DNA from: Riemerella anatipestifer ATCC 11845 = DSM 15868
GTDB taxonomy: Bacteria > Bacteroidota > Bacteroidia > Flavobacteriales > Weeksellaceae
NCBI RefSeq assembly: GCF_000252855.1
Contig: NC_017045.1
Span: forward strand, 1,798,001 to 1,862,000
Direction of reading: 5' to 3'
DNA length: 64,000 nucleotides
The position numbers were made by a program, and so were the translations under genes. The notes under the pieces were generated by a model. That model searched no databases. It was not told the DNA's origin and saw only the letters and a program-made list of their open reading frames with translations. Shown here piece after piece: positions 38,367 to 50,708 of this stretch. Each line of letters starts with the position of its first letter. The stretch's first letter is position 1.

Positions 38367-38379
38367 GACATATTTTGTC
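38367..38379. promoter_or_regulatory. GACATATTTTGTC inverted motif before the WYL gene
   Basis: A near-palindrome, GACA-N5-TGTC, located 36 nt before the start of the WYL regulator and overlapping its promoter region. It is the best copy of a motif found at three other places in the island. Candidate autoregulatory operator. Confidence 0.4.
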
Positions 38380-38391
38380 GTAGTAAAAGTA

Positions 38392-38399
38392 TATTTTTG
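38392..38399 (+). promoter_or_regulatory. -7 element of the WYL regulator gene
   Basis: TATTTTTG, 16 nt before the ATG. TTTTG at 38373-38377 could serve as -33 (spacing 14). Confidence 0.45.
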
Positions 38400-38414
38400 T
38401 AAAAAACAATTATT

Positions 38415-39326
38415 ATGGTAATTGAGCAAATATTTAGACTAAAGTATATAGAAGAATTTTTGAAAAGACGAAAAGATAGAGGAGCTTCTTACCAAGAGAT
38501 TTTTGAATACTTATCCGAACGCTTTATAAATGAAGATTTAGATTTAAGTTTTACCAATCGTACTTTCCTCAGAGATAAAAAACTAATTGAAAAATTATCA
38601 GGAATAAATATTAGCTATGATAAAAATAAAAAAGTCTATATTATTTCTGATGACGAACCAGAAGAATATTTTGAATCGTTATTATTGTTAAATGCGTACC
38701 GCTCCTCAAAAAAGAATGCAGATATTTTGCTCTTCGAAAATCGTTCACCTAGAGGTATTACCGAAAATCTTGAAGATTTACTAAATGCAATTAACAAACA
38801 CAGAATCATCAGCTTTAAACATTATAGCTTATGGAATAATGATGAAATTCCCAAACTGAAAAAAATAAAACCTTACGCTCTTAAAGAATTTAGATACCGT
38901 TGGTATGTCTTAGGTCAAGCCTATGATGATGGTAAAACTTCCAAAGAAATTACGGCATATGGTTTAGATAGGATAAGCGATTTAGAAGTAGCCTCCTCCT
39001 CATTTGTTCCTGAAATTATAGACATAGAAAATCTTTATAAAGACTCCTTTGGTATTGTGTTGCCTAACGGAATGCCTCCCGAGAAAATAATCCTTTCTTT
39101 TGATAAGCAACAGGGTAGTTATGTTAAAAAACTACCTATACATCATTCTCAAAAAGTGGAAAAGGAAACGGATACAGAAACCATCGTTAGTGTATTTCTA
39201 GTTCCTACTTACGATTTTTGGCAAGAAATTTTATCATATGGTAAAAGAGTAAAAGTACTACAACCAAAATCTTTTGTAGATATTATCAAAAGCGAACTGA
39301 AAGAATCATTGATAAACTATACTTAG
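38415..39326 (+). CDS. WYL-domain transcriptional regulator
   Basis: A 303-aa protein with an N-terminal helix-turn-helix-like region (about residues 1-75) and a WYL domain (about 130-220) carrying KIKPYALKEFRYRWYVLGQ and YGLDRISDLEV, followed by a C-terminal WCX-like extension. WYL proteins sense nucleic-acid or nucleotide ligands and often control phage-defence and CRISPR loci or DNA repair. It is the last gene of the island and probably controls it through the GACA-N5-TGTC motifs. Confidence 0.8.
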   Translation: MVIEQIFRLKYIEEFLKRRKDRGASYQEIFEYLSERFINEDLDLSFTNRTFLRDKKLIEKLSGINISYDKNKKVYIISDDEPEEYFESLLLLNAYRSSKKNADILLFENRSPRGITENLEDLLNAINKHRIISFKHYSLWNNDEIPKLKKIKPYALKEFRYRWYVLGQAYDDGKTSKEITAYGLDRISDLEVASSSFVPEIIDIENLYKDSFGIVLPNGMPPEKIILSFDKQQGSYVKKLPIHHSQKVEKETDTETIVSVFLVPTYDFWQEILSYGKRVKVLQPKSFVDIIKSELKESLINYT

Positions 39327-39452
39327 TTTTAGACATAATCTAAAAATTGTCACATATTATAAGGTAGATATATATCTAGATTATGTTCAATTTTTTTTTT
39401 CTTTTGTATATCAGTCGATTATATATTATGGATAAAAAAAGGATGTAAAACA

Positions 39453-39485
39453 TTTGGAGTTAATGACAAAGAATTTATATTTTTG
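39453..39485 (+). promoter_or_regulatory. rRNA operon promoter P1
   Basis: TTTG at 39453-39456 and TATTTTTG at 39478-39485, 21 nt apart. The stretch 39327-39786 holds the two rRNA promoters and leader, and no gene. Confidence 0.65.
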
Positions 39486-39620
39486 CACCCTCGATACGAG
39501 AGAGTAGGAGTGGATTGATAGATTAAATACTTAATAGTAATAAGCCTTAAGAATAAGGAGGAGTGTTGCGAGGGGTGTTTATTGGTGTTGAAAAAAATAA
39601 TTAAAATTTTTTCAAAAACA

Positions 39621-39652
39621 TTTGGTCAATTAAAAAAAACTTTTTACTTTTG
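39621..39652 (+). promoter_or_regulatory. rRNA operon promoter P2
   Basis: TTTGG at 39621-39625 and TACTTTTG at 39645-39652, spacer 20 nt, about 135 nt before the 16S gene. Confidence 0.65.
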
Positions 39653-39722
39653 CGCTCGCAAATCGGAACTGAGATGATCAGTGAGAGGTTTAGCGAGAAG
39701 AATAGAGAACATTGAAAGATAC

Positions 39723-39753
39723 TATAACAACCAAGTAAGGAAAAAACCAAAGC
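39723..39753 (+). other. 5' arm of the 16S processing stem
   Basis: This stretch (TATAACAACCAAGTAA and ACCAAAGC parts) is complementary, with few mismatches, to 41354-41380 behind 16S. The pair brackets the gene as an RNase III-type precursor stem. Confidence 0.65.
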
Positions 39754-39786
39754 GTAACAAAACTTTGAGTGAGACAGGAAAAACAT

Positions 39787-41305
<1,519 letters not shown>

Positions 41306-41501
41306 GAGACTCGTTTGGAGTATAAACAAAATTAAGAAAGCTTACTTAAAGTAGCTTTGGTTTTTTTACTGGTTGGTATATAAAAGAAATAACCCCTAAG
41401 ATTAGTATCAGGGATAAGAAAGAGATTAGAAACTAGAAGTTGGAAGTTAGAAAAAGGATGCAAGTCTAAATTCTAACAATCTAAACTCTGACATCTAAGA
41501 C

Positions 41502-41575
41502 AGTCTCGTAGCTCAGCTGGTTAGAGCGCTACACTGATAATGTAGAGGTCGGCAGTTCGAGCCTGCCCGAGACTA
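41502..41575 (+). tRNA. tRNA-Ile (anticodon GAT)
   Basis: A 74-nt cloverleaf in the 16S-23S spacer with acceptor arms AGTCTCG and CGAGACT and anticodon GAT. Confidence 0.96.
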
Positions 41576-41591
41576 CTAATTTAAGATAGAG

Positions 41592-41665
41592 GGGGAATTA
41601 GCTCAGCTGGCTAGAGCGCCTGCCTTGCACGCAGGAGGTCAAGGGTTCGACTCCCTTATTCTCCA
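41592..41665 (+). tRNA. tRNA-Ala (anticodon TGC)
   Basis: A 74-nt cloverleaf with acceptor arms GGGGAAT and ATTCTCC and anticodon TGC. The Ile-Ala spacer pair is standard for Bacteroidetes rRNA operons. Confidence 0.96.
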
Positions 41666-41758
41666 CAAGGGTTAGATATTTAATTTAAAAGTGACGGATG
41701 GAGCCAAATACAACATCAGTTCATTAAATATTTAGCGAGCGTAAAGCACATTGACATT

Positions 41759-41806
41759 AACGGTAAAAGACATCACAAAGAGAAAACCGAGCACTTATAA
41801 GTGCTT
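41759..41806 (+). other. 5' arm of the 23S processing stem
   Basis: CATCACAAAGAGAAAACC and GCACTTATAAG in this stretch pair with GGTTTTGTCTTTGTGATG and CTTATAAGTGC at 44597-44632, an extended stem around 23S for precursor cleavage. Confidence 0.7.
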
Positions 41807-41830
41807 GAGTAACCAAAAATATTAGGAAAG

Positions 41831-44577
<2,747 letters not shown>

Positions 44578-44686
44578 AATGGGTTATGTTAAATAAGCCT
44601 TATAAGTGCGAGCAAGGTTTTGTCTTTGTGATGAAAATTACCGATAAAAAGAATTAGGACACACTAATTTTTATATAAAGAACTTT

Positions 44687-44796
<110 letters not shown>

Positions 44797-44804
44797 ATTT
44801 TTGA

Positions 44805-44838
44805 AAAGCCTCTAGCAGTAATGCTAGAGGCTTTTTTT
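44805..44838 (+). terminator. Terminator of the rRNA operon
   Basis: Arms AAAGCCTCTAGCA and TGCTAGAGGCTTT around GTAA, followed by T residues. Confidence 0.85.
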
Positions 44839-44839
44839 G

Positions 44840-45200
44840 TTTGGAGTGTTCAGGAAGGAGGAGTGTTGTCTTATCAGACGCCACCTCGGCGTAGCCTAAG
44901 ACAACGGAGTGTTGTATGGTAAAGCAACACATCGGCGTAGGATTATAAAACTCCTTGCACCGTTTTGATTAAAACGGTGCGAGAGATAGGATAACTTCTC
45001 GCAGTGTTTTCTGAAAGTTTAAAAGAGTTGGAACTAAGCGATTGAAATTTGTATTATGAATGCCGTTGCGTGAGGGCGAAGGGCATTGTTGGAGCTCATC
45101 TTACAAAGGTGTAAGGGATAGGTGTGGGCTTTGTAAGATAGCGACTGCCCGTAGACCGACCCTAGAAGAGGCTTTAGAATTGGCAAAGGGACACGCCAAA
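44840..45200. repeat. Palindrome-rich intergenic stretch, REP-like
   Basis: There is no credible gene here. It holds GTTGTCTTA/TAAGACAAC with an inner ACGCC/GGCGT pair (about 44863-44903), GCACCGTTTT/AAAACGGTGC (44957-44980) and CTTACAAA/TTTGTAAG (about 45099-45138). The TTGGAGC...ATAGCGACTGCCCGTAGACCGACCC...GACACGCC layout resembles flavobacterial REP-like elements. Transcribed or mobile status is unknown. Confidence 0.4.
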
Positions 45201-45233
45201 AAAAACTCACTCCACAGAATAATGGAGCGAGTT
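45196..45233 (-). terminator. Terminator of the TPP-regulated receptor gene
   Basis: Arms AACTCACTCCA and TGGAGCGAGTT; on the minus strand the stem ends in a run of eight T residues. Confidence 0.75.
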
Positions 45234-45258
45234 GTAATTGTTAGCGGATTATGTAATC

Positions 45259-47376
45259 TTACTGAAATTTAATGTTCATTCCGAACATAAAATTAGTACC
45301 CGCTTGTGGGAAGAAGTAGGCATCTGGTGCCCAAACATAACCATTGTTAGCGTATTTCCTATTAAATAAGTTATTTACAAGTAAGCTAAAATCTATATTG
45401 GTTCTGTTGAGTTTTAAGTTATATTTTACATTTACATCAGCTAGGTAATAATCAGATAAACTATAATTTATGTTTTGTGTATTATCTAGGTATTGTTTCC
45501 CTATATATTGTTGAGTAAGTCCTACTAAAAACTGTGGACTAAGTTGGTAATTTAAACCGATATTTCCTATAATATTTGGAGAGAATGAAATATCTGTGTC
45601 TTTTAAAACTACTTTTTCTCCTTTTTCGTTTTGTGAGTCTAGTTCTTTAATTTTATTTCTACTGATGGTTGCATTAGCGGTTAAGTGGAGCTGTTCTGTA
45701 ATTCGAGTGGAAGTGCCTATTTCTAGACCTAAACGATAGCTGTTCTTTACATTTTGTGGTATAAATGCACCTACATCATTGATGAGCCCTGAAAGTACCA
45801 ACTGGTTTTTATAAAGCATATAGTAGGCATTGGTGGTGAGGGAAAAACTACCCCATTGTTTTTCTATACCAAATTCCCAGTCATTGAGGCGTTCTGATAC
45901 AGTTTGAGGATTATTTACAAGTGCCGCTCTGTTTGGCTCTCTATTAGCAACGGCATAGGAAAGAAATACTTTTCCTTTCGGAATACGATAGTTGATTCCT
46001 GCTTTTGGATTGAAGAATAACCAGTTTTTATTAAAGTTTAACCCATCTTCTTTCCCTGTGAGGATTTTGGTATCATATTCAATATTTCTTAGTTGCAAAT
46101 CTCCAAATATCTCCCACTGATTGAGTTTAAAAATGGCTTTAGCAAATCCTGAAACTTCGTTTTTCAAGGAACGATTGCGGTAATATTCGTGTTCGTGTAT
46201 ATTGGTAAATTGTACGCCTGTAACATTACCAAAGTGCCAACCGTAGTATTGATTTCCTACCAACCCGAAGTTTAAGTCTAGGTTATCTAATGAACCGTAA
46301 AGATTAGATACAATACCATAAAAATCGTTATCTAGCCATTTTTTTCTGATGAAATCGGTTCGGCTGATTTCATTGCCGTTGATGGAAATGTTAGGAAGGT
46401 TATACCTAGAGAACTTATTGTCTTGTCTATAATTTTCGTAATAGCCTGCTCCTTTAGTGTAGTGTAGTGTAGTTTCTAAATTCCAATTGGAGTTAAATTT
46501 CTGTTGCCAAAGTAATTGGTAGTGGTTTTGTTGATAGTTATCGGTTTCATTGTCATAGTATCCGATTATTTGACTCCAATCTTTGCTATATATGGCTCCA
46601 GAGGGATTATACCTTCGGTTTTCTTGCATCGTCTTCGCATTGATGCCGTTCCATGCATGGTAAGTTTGTTCTTTTCCACCAAACATTTTAAGCCTTAATC
46701 TAGTTTTTCCTTCTTCAAAAAGAGCTGTGAAATTATAAGAGCTTAAATCTGAAAATGCTCGGTCTATGTAACCGTCTGAATGTATCGTGGTATATCTCCC
46801 CATAACGGAAAGCCTGTTGTTCCAAAATTTACCAGAGCCTATTTCCGCTGAATATTTGTAGGTGTTAAATGAACCATAGCTGTTGTCTGAACGAAGATAA
46901 AAATGTTCTTCTGGCTCTCTTGAAATGATATTAACACTAGCTCCAAATGCCGCCGCACCGTTAGAAGAAGTACCCACTCCTCTTTGTATCACAATTTGTG
47001 AGGCTGAGCTGGTAAGGTCTGGAACATTAACGAAAAAAGTTCCTTGAGATTCAGAATCGTTGTATGGGACGCCGTTCATCATCACATTTACAGAAGTGCC
47101 TGCCGTACCTCTAATTCTAAAACCTGTATAGCCTACACCATTACCTGCATCGGAGGTAGAAACTACAGACATTTGATTCTTTAATAAAATAGGTAAATCT
47201 TGTCCCAAGTTTTTAGCACCCAATTCTTTTTCTACATTGATGATGTCTTTGGAGATAGGAAGCCTTTTGGTAAAAGTTACTTCTGCCACTTCTGTGGTCT
47301 TTGTAGAGTCTTTTGGGGTTTGCTGTGCCCCAACTACGGAACTTGCGAAAAGTCCATAAAAAACAAATCCTTTCAT
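45259..47376 (-). CDS. TonB-dependent receptor, probably for thiamine compounds
   Basis: A 705-aa outer-membrane receptor with a signal peptide (about residues 1-17, SSVVGAQQ), a TonB-box-like VAEVTFTKR and a plug with RGVGTSSNGAAAFGASVNI. It ends with a barrel whose last residue pattern is MNIKFQ. The gene lies directly behind a TPP riboswitch on the same strand, so the substrate is likely thiamine, TPP or a thiamine precursor. That assignment comes from the regulation, not from the protein itself. Confidence 0.85.
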   Translation of the reverse strand: MKGFVFYGLFASSVVGAQQTPKDSTKTTEVAEVTFTKRLPISKDIINVEKELGAKNLGQDLPILLKNQMSVVSTSDAGNGVGYTGFRIRGTAGTSVNVMMNGVPYNDSESQGTFFVNVPDLTSSASQIVIQRGVGTSSNGAAAFGASVNIISREPEEHFYLRSDNSYGSFNTYKYSAEIGSGKFWNNRLSVMGRYTTIHSDGYIDRAFSDLSSYNFTALFEEGKTRLRLKMFGGKEQTYHAWNGINAKTMQENRRYNPSGAIYSKDWSQIIGYYDNETDNYQQNHYQLLWQQKFNSNWNLETTLHYTKGAGYYENYRQDNKFSRYNLPNISINGNEISRTDFIRKKWLDNDFYGIVSNLYGSLDNLDLNFGLVGNQYYGWHFGNVTGVQFTNIHEHEYYRNRSLKNEVSGFAKAIFKLNQWEIFGDLQLRNIEYDTKILTGKEDGLNFNKNWLFFNPKAGINYRIPKGKVFLSYAVANREPNRAALVNNPQTVSERLNDWEFGIEKQWGSFSLTTNAYYMLYKNQLVLSGLINDVGAFIPQNVKNSYRLGLEIGTSTRITEQLHLTANATISRNKIKELDSQNEKGEKVVLKDTDISFSPNIIGNIGLNYQLSPQFLVGLTQQYIGKQYLDNTQNINYSLSDYYLADVNVKYNLKLNRTNIDFSLLVNNLFNRKYANNGYVWAPDAYFFPQAGTNFMFGMNIKFQ

Positions 47377-47415
47377 TCTTAATTAAATTTTTTAGGTTAA
47401 AATTTAGTTGGAATA

Positions 47416-47530
47416 AAAGGGGTTATATAATTATACGATACTCCCAAATCGTGGGAGAAATTTCCCTAAACAGCATTACCTGTTCTAGGTTCATTGGGTA
47501 TAATCTCAGCCTATTACAGCACCCCTTTAT
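47416..47530 (-). promoter_or_regulatory. TPP riboswitch (THI box)
   Basis: Read on the minus strand, GGGGTGC is followed by GGCTGAGA, then ACCC, TGAACCTAGAACAGGTAATGCTG-like sequence (with TGAACCT and AGGTAATGCTG) and AGGGAAA, the order of the conserved THI-box elements. The aptamer spans about 47458-47530. The AAAGGGG at its 5' side can instead pair with CCCCTTT near 47416-47422, just before the gene, a plausible switching partner. A CTCCC/GGGAG hairpin (47441-47457) lies between. Confidence 0.88.
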
Positions 47531-47583
47531 TTTCGTTTGCGAATATAAGCAAAAAAATATAAACTATTGGATACATAATAAAA

Positions 47584-47610
47584 ATCCTCTTAGTGGTATG
47601 CTAAGAGGAT
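47584..47610 (-). terminator. Terminator of the asnS-rpoN operon
   Basis: Arms ATCCTCTTAG and CTAAGAGGAT around a short loop; on the minus strand it leads into a short T-rich stretch. Confidence 0.7.
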
Positions 47611-47623
47611 GATTGTATGTGGT

Positions 47624-49093
47624 TTATAGTTCTTTTCTTAATCTTGCTACAGGGATATTTAGCTGGTCTCTGTATTTGGCTATGGTTCTTCTAGCAATGT
47701 TGTAGCCTTTGTCTTTAAGAATTTTAACTAAAGCATCATCAGTATAGGGTTTTCTTTTGTTCTCGTTATCTACTACTTCTTGTAAGAACGTTTTAATTTC
47801 TTTGGTAGAAACTTCCTCACCATCTTCGTTGGTTAGGCTGTCAGAGAACAAATCTTTAAGTAGTACAATGCCGTTTGGCGTATCTGCATATTTACTCTTG
47901 ACTACTCTAGAAATGGTAGAAATATCAAATCCTGTAATGTCTGCAACATCTTTTAAAATCATTGGTTTTAAGGATTTGTCATCACCCGTTAAGAAATACT
48001 CGTGTTGTAGTTTTACAATAGCAGAAATGGTTTGCATTAAAGTATTTTGCCTTTGGTTGATGGCATCTATGTACCACTTAGCTGCATCTAGTTTTTGTTT
48101 GATGAATAGTGCCGCTTGTTTGTGGTCTTTAGACTCTTTATCGTGAGAATAAGTGTCTAAAATATCACGATACTCACTAGAAACCCTTAGTTGTGGTGCA
48201 TTTTTGCTATTGAGTAGAGGAGTTACTTTATTATCTTTAACCTGAATAGTGAAATCAGGAATAATCTCTTGGTTGATGGTAATGGTTTGTGTATCAAAGT
48301 TACCACCCAAACGAGGTGAAAGATTACTGATTTCGTCTAAGGCTTCTTTTAATTCTTCCTCTGAGCAGTCTAGCCTTTGCATTATTTTTTTGTAATGCTT
48401 ATTGGTAAGTGCTTCAAACTGAGTTTTAAGAATTTCCTCTGCGAGTTCTGTGTTTTTGTTAGGTGCGGTTTGCAGTTTAGAACGGATTTGTAATAGCAAA
48501 CACTCCTGTAAATCTCTAGCACCTACTCCTGGAGGGTCAAGTTTTTGTACTCTGTTAAGGAGAATTTCTTCCACTCTTTCTTCCGTGGTATAAATTCCTT
48601 GCGAGAAAGCTAAATCATCTACGATAGCTTTAAGCTCTCTACGAATGTATCCATCATTATCTAAGTTCCCAATAAGATATTCGGCGATTGCCAACTCTTC
48701 TCCAGAGATGTGTCTTAGTCTGATTTGCTCTATCAGATAGTCATAGATGGTTTGTCCTTCGGTGAGTACACTTTGTTGGTCAAACTCTTCATCATCAGGA
48801 GAGTAGTTGCTAGACGCTGTTTTGTAAGACGGTTCATCGTCAAACAAGTATTCATTTACATCAAAATCTGTTTCTATGCTATCAGAATCCTCATCGTTTA
48901 GTTTGTCTAATTCTGAGAATTCTTCTCCATAATCGGCTTCTTCTTCTACCTTTTCCAAGGCAGGGTTTTCCTCTAGCTCTCTTTCTAACTCTTCTTCAAA
49001 ATCAAGAGTGTGCAGCTGTATCAGTTTCATCAGCTGTATTTGTTGAGGCGCGAGTTTCTGCCCTAGTTTGAGTTGTAAATTTTGCTTTAGCAT
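47624..49093 (-). CDS. rpoN: RNA polymerase sigma-54 factor
   Basis: A 489-aa alternative sigma factor. Region I is Gln/Leu-rich (LQLKLGQKLAPQQIQLMKLIQ), followed by an acidic region II (about residues 45-90). The core-binding and DNA-binding region III ends in the RpoN box ARRTIAKYRDQLNIP. It needs an AAA+ activator, not present in this window. It lies 2 nt after asnS, so the two are cotranscribed. Confidence 0.96.
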   Translation of the reverse strand: MLKQNLQLKLGQKLAPQQIQLMKLIQLHTLDFEEELERELEENPALEKVEEEADYGEEFSELDKLNDEDSDSIETDFDVNEYLFDDEPSYKTASSNYSPDDEEFDQQSVLTEGQTIYDYLIEQIRLRHISGEELAIAEYLIGNLDNDGYIRRELKAIVDDLAFSQGIYTTEERVEEILLNRVQKLDPPGVGARDLQECLLLQIRSKLQTAPNKNTELAEEILKTQFEALTNKHYKKIMQRLDCSEEELKEALDEISNLSPRLGGNFDTQTITINQEIIPDFTIQVKDNKVTPLLNSKNAPQLRVSSEYRDILDTYSHDKESKDHKQAALFIKQKLDAAKWYIDAINQRQNTLMQTISAIVKLQHEYFLTGDDKSLKPMILKDVADITGFDISTISRVVKSKYADTPNGIVLLKDLFSDSLTNEDGEEVSTKEIKTFLQEVVDNENKRKPYTDDALVKILKDKGYNIARRTIAKYRDQLNIPVARLRKEL

Positions 49094-49095
49094 GA

Positions 49096-50544
49096 TTAAA
49101 ATTCAGCGTTTTTAGGTGTTCTAGGGAATGGGATTACATCACGAATGTTCGTCATTCCAGTTACAAACAGCACCAATCTTTCTAGTCCTAAACCAAACCC
49201 AGCGTGAGGTACAGAACCGAATTTTCTAGTATCTAGATACCACCATAATTCGTGTTCATCTACATTCATGTCTGCCATTTTTTGTTTTAGAACTTCTAGA
49301 CGCTCTTCTCTCTGTGAACCTCCAATGATTTCTCCAATACCAGGGAAAAGCACGTCCATTGCCGCCACTGTTTTTTGGTCTTCGTTAAGACGCATATAAA
49401 AGGCTTTGATTTCTTTAGGGTAATCAAATAAAACCACAGGACATTCAAAATGTTTCTCTACGAGATAACGCTCGTGCTCCGACTGGAGGTCTGCTCCCCA
49501 TTTTTCCACAGGGAACTGGAATTTTCCTTTTTTATTGTCTTTAGAATTGAGTAGTATTTCTATCGCTTCTGTATAGCTTACACGCTTAAAGCGTTTTTTT
49601 ACTACATTTTCTAGTTTTTCTATTAGACCTTCTTTCGCTCTATCCTTTTCAGGTTTTTGTTTTTGCTCTTCAGCAAAGCGTTTGTCTAGTAGCTCTAAAT
49701 CATCTTTACAATGGTCTAGTACATACTGGATAACATACTTTAAGAAAGATTCTGCTAAATCTATGTTGTCTTCTAAATTATTGAAAGCCACTTCAGGCTC
49801 TACCATCCAGAATTCGGCTAAGTGTCTTGTAGTATTAGAGTTTTCTGCACGGAATGTAGGTCCAAAAGTATAGACTCTCCCAAGCCCCATTGCTGCAGTC
49901 TCGGCTTCTAGCTGTCCAGATACGGTAAGATTCGTTTTCTTACCAAAGAAATCTTGTGTATAATCTACCTCTCCGTCTTCGTTTTTAGGAACCTTATTAA
50001 GGTCAAAGTTGCTCACTCCAAACATTTCTCCAGCACCTTCGGCATCAGCCCCTGTAATGATAGGCGTATTGATGTAGAAAAACTGGTTTTGGTTAAAGAA
50101 TTGGTGAATGGCAAAACTCACGGCACTTCTCACACGGAACACCGCACCAAACAGATTAGTTCTGAAACGAAGGTGTGCTTGTTCTCTTAGCTTTTCTAGA
50201 GTGTGTCTTTTAGGCTGAAGTATGGTAGATTGTAATTCTTCGGATAGGTTTTCTCCTAGTAATTCTATTTTTTTAGCAATAATCTCTACCGACTGCCCCG
50301 CCCCTTGGCTTTCTACCACTTCGCCTGTTACTTTTAGCGATGAAGCGGTGTGGATATTTTTAATAATCTCATCATCAAACTTCTCAAAATCTACTACGAT
50401 CTGGAGGTTGTTAAGCGTAGAACCGTCATTAAGAGCAATAAACCTGTTTGAACGGAATGCTCTTACCCAACCTTCTATGGTAATGTCGTGATGAAGAATA
50501 GTTTTATAGTTTGATAAAATATCTTTTATAGTTTGTTTTTCCAT
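49096..50544 (-). CDS. asnS: Asparaginyl-tRNA synthetase
   Basis: A 482-aa class II synthetase. The N-terminal OB-fold anticodon-binding domain ([17 protein letters not shown]) is followed by a class II core with [10 protein letters not shown] (motif 2) and the C-terminal [15 protein letters not shown] (motif 3). First gene of the asnS-rpoN operon. Confidence 0.96.
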   Translation of the reverse strand: MEKQTIKDILSNYKTILHHDITIEGWVRAFRSNRFIALNDGSTLNNLQIVVDFEKFDDEIIKNIHTASSLKVTGEVVESQGAGQSVEIIAKKIELLGENLSEELQSTILQPKRHTLEKLREQAHLRFRTNLFGAVFRVRSAVSFAIHQFFNQNQFFYINTPIITGADAEGAGEMFGVSNFDLNKVPKNEDGEVDYTQDFFGKKTNLTVSGQLEAETAAMGLGRVYTFGPTFRAENSNTTRHLAEFWMVEPEVAFNNLEDNIDLAESFLKYVIQYVLDHCKDDLELLDKRFAEEQKQKPEKDRAKEGLIEKLENVVKKRFKRVSYTEAIEILLNSKDNKKGKFQFPVEKWGADLQSEHERYLVEKHFECPVVLFDYPKEIKAFYMRLNEDQKTVAAMDVLFPGIGEIIGGSQREERLEVLKQKMADMNVDEHELWWYLDTRKFGSVPHAGFGLGLERLVLFVTGMTNIRDVIPFPRTPKNAEF

Positions 50545-50566
50545 TGTATAATATGCTGTTTAGGTG

Positions 50567-50574
50567 CAAAGATA
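50567..50574 (-). promoter_or_regulatory. -7 element of the asnS-rpoN operon
   Basis: TATCTTTG on the minus strand, 22 nt before the asnS start. No clear -33 TTG at the usual distance. Confidence 0.5.
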
Positions 50575-50651
50575 AAAAAAAGGTTTCATTCTAGGAGGGT
50601 TTAAAAATGACAAATCTCCATTTAGAAAATTGGGGTAATGCTTTCATAATA

Positions 50652-50685
50652 AAAAGCCTTCCCTTGTCTTGTGGGGAAGGCTTTA
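50652..50685 (-). terminator. Terminator of the CoA-transferase/hmgA unit
   Basis: Arms AAAAGCCTTCCC and GGGGAAGGCTTT around TTGTCTTGT. It lies between the CoA-transferase stop and asnS. Confidence 0.7.
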
Positions 50686-50708
50686 GTATCGTTTCTTAAC
50701 GGAGTTTA

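Noticed and set aside
45060-45272. 70-codon frame after the rRNA operon
   Set aside because: It covers REP-like palindromes and the terminator of the receptor gene and runs into that gene's 3' end; composition is not protein-like.
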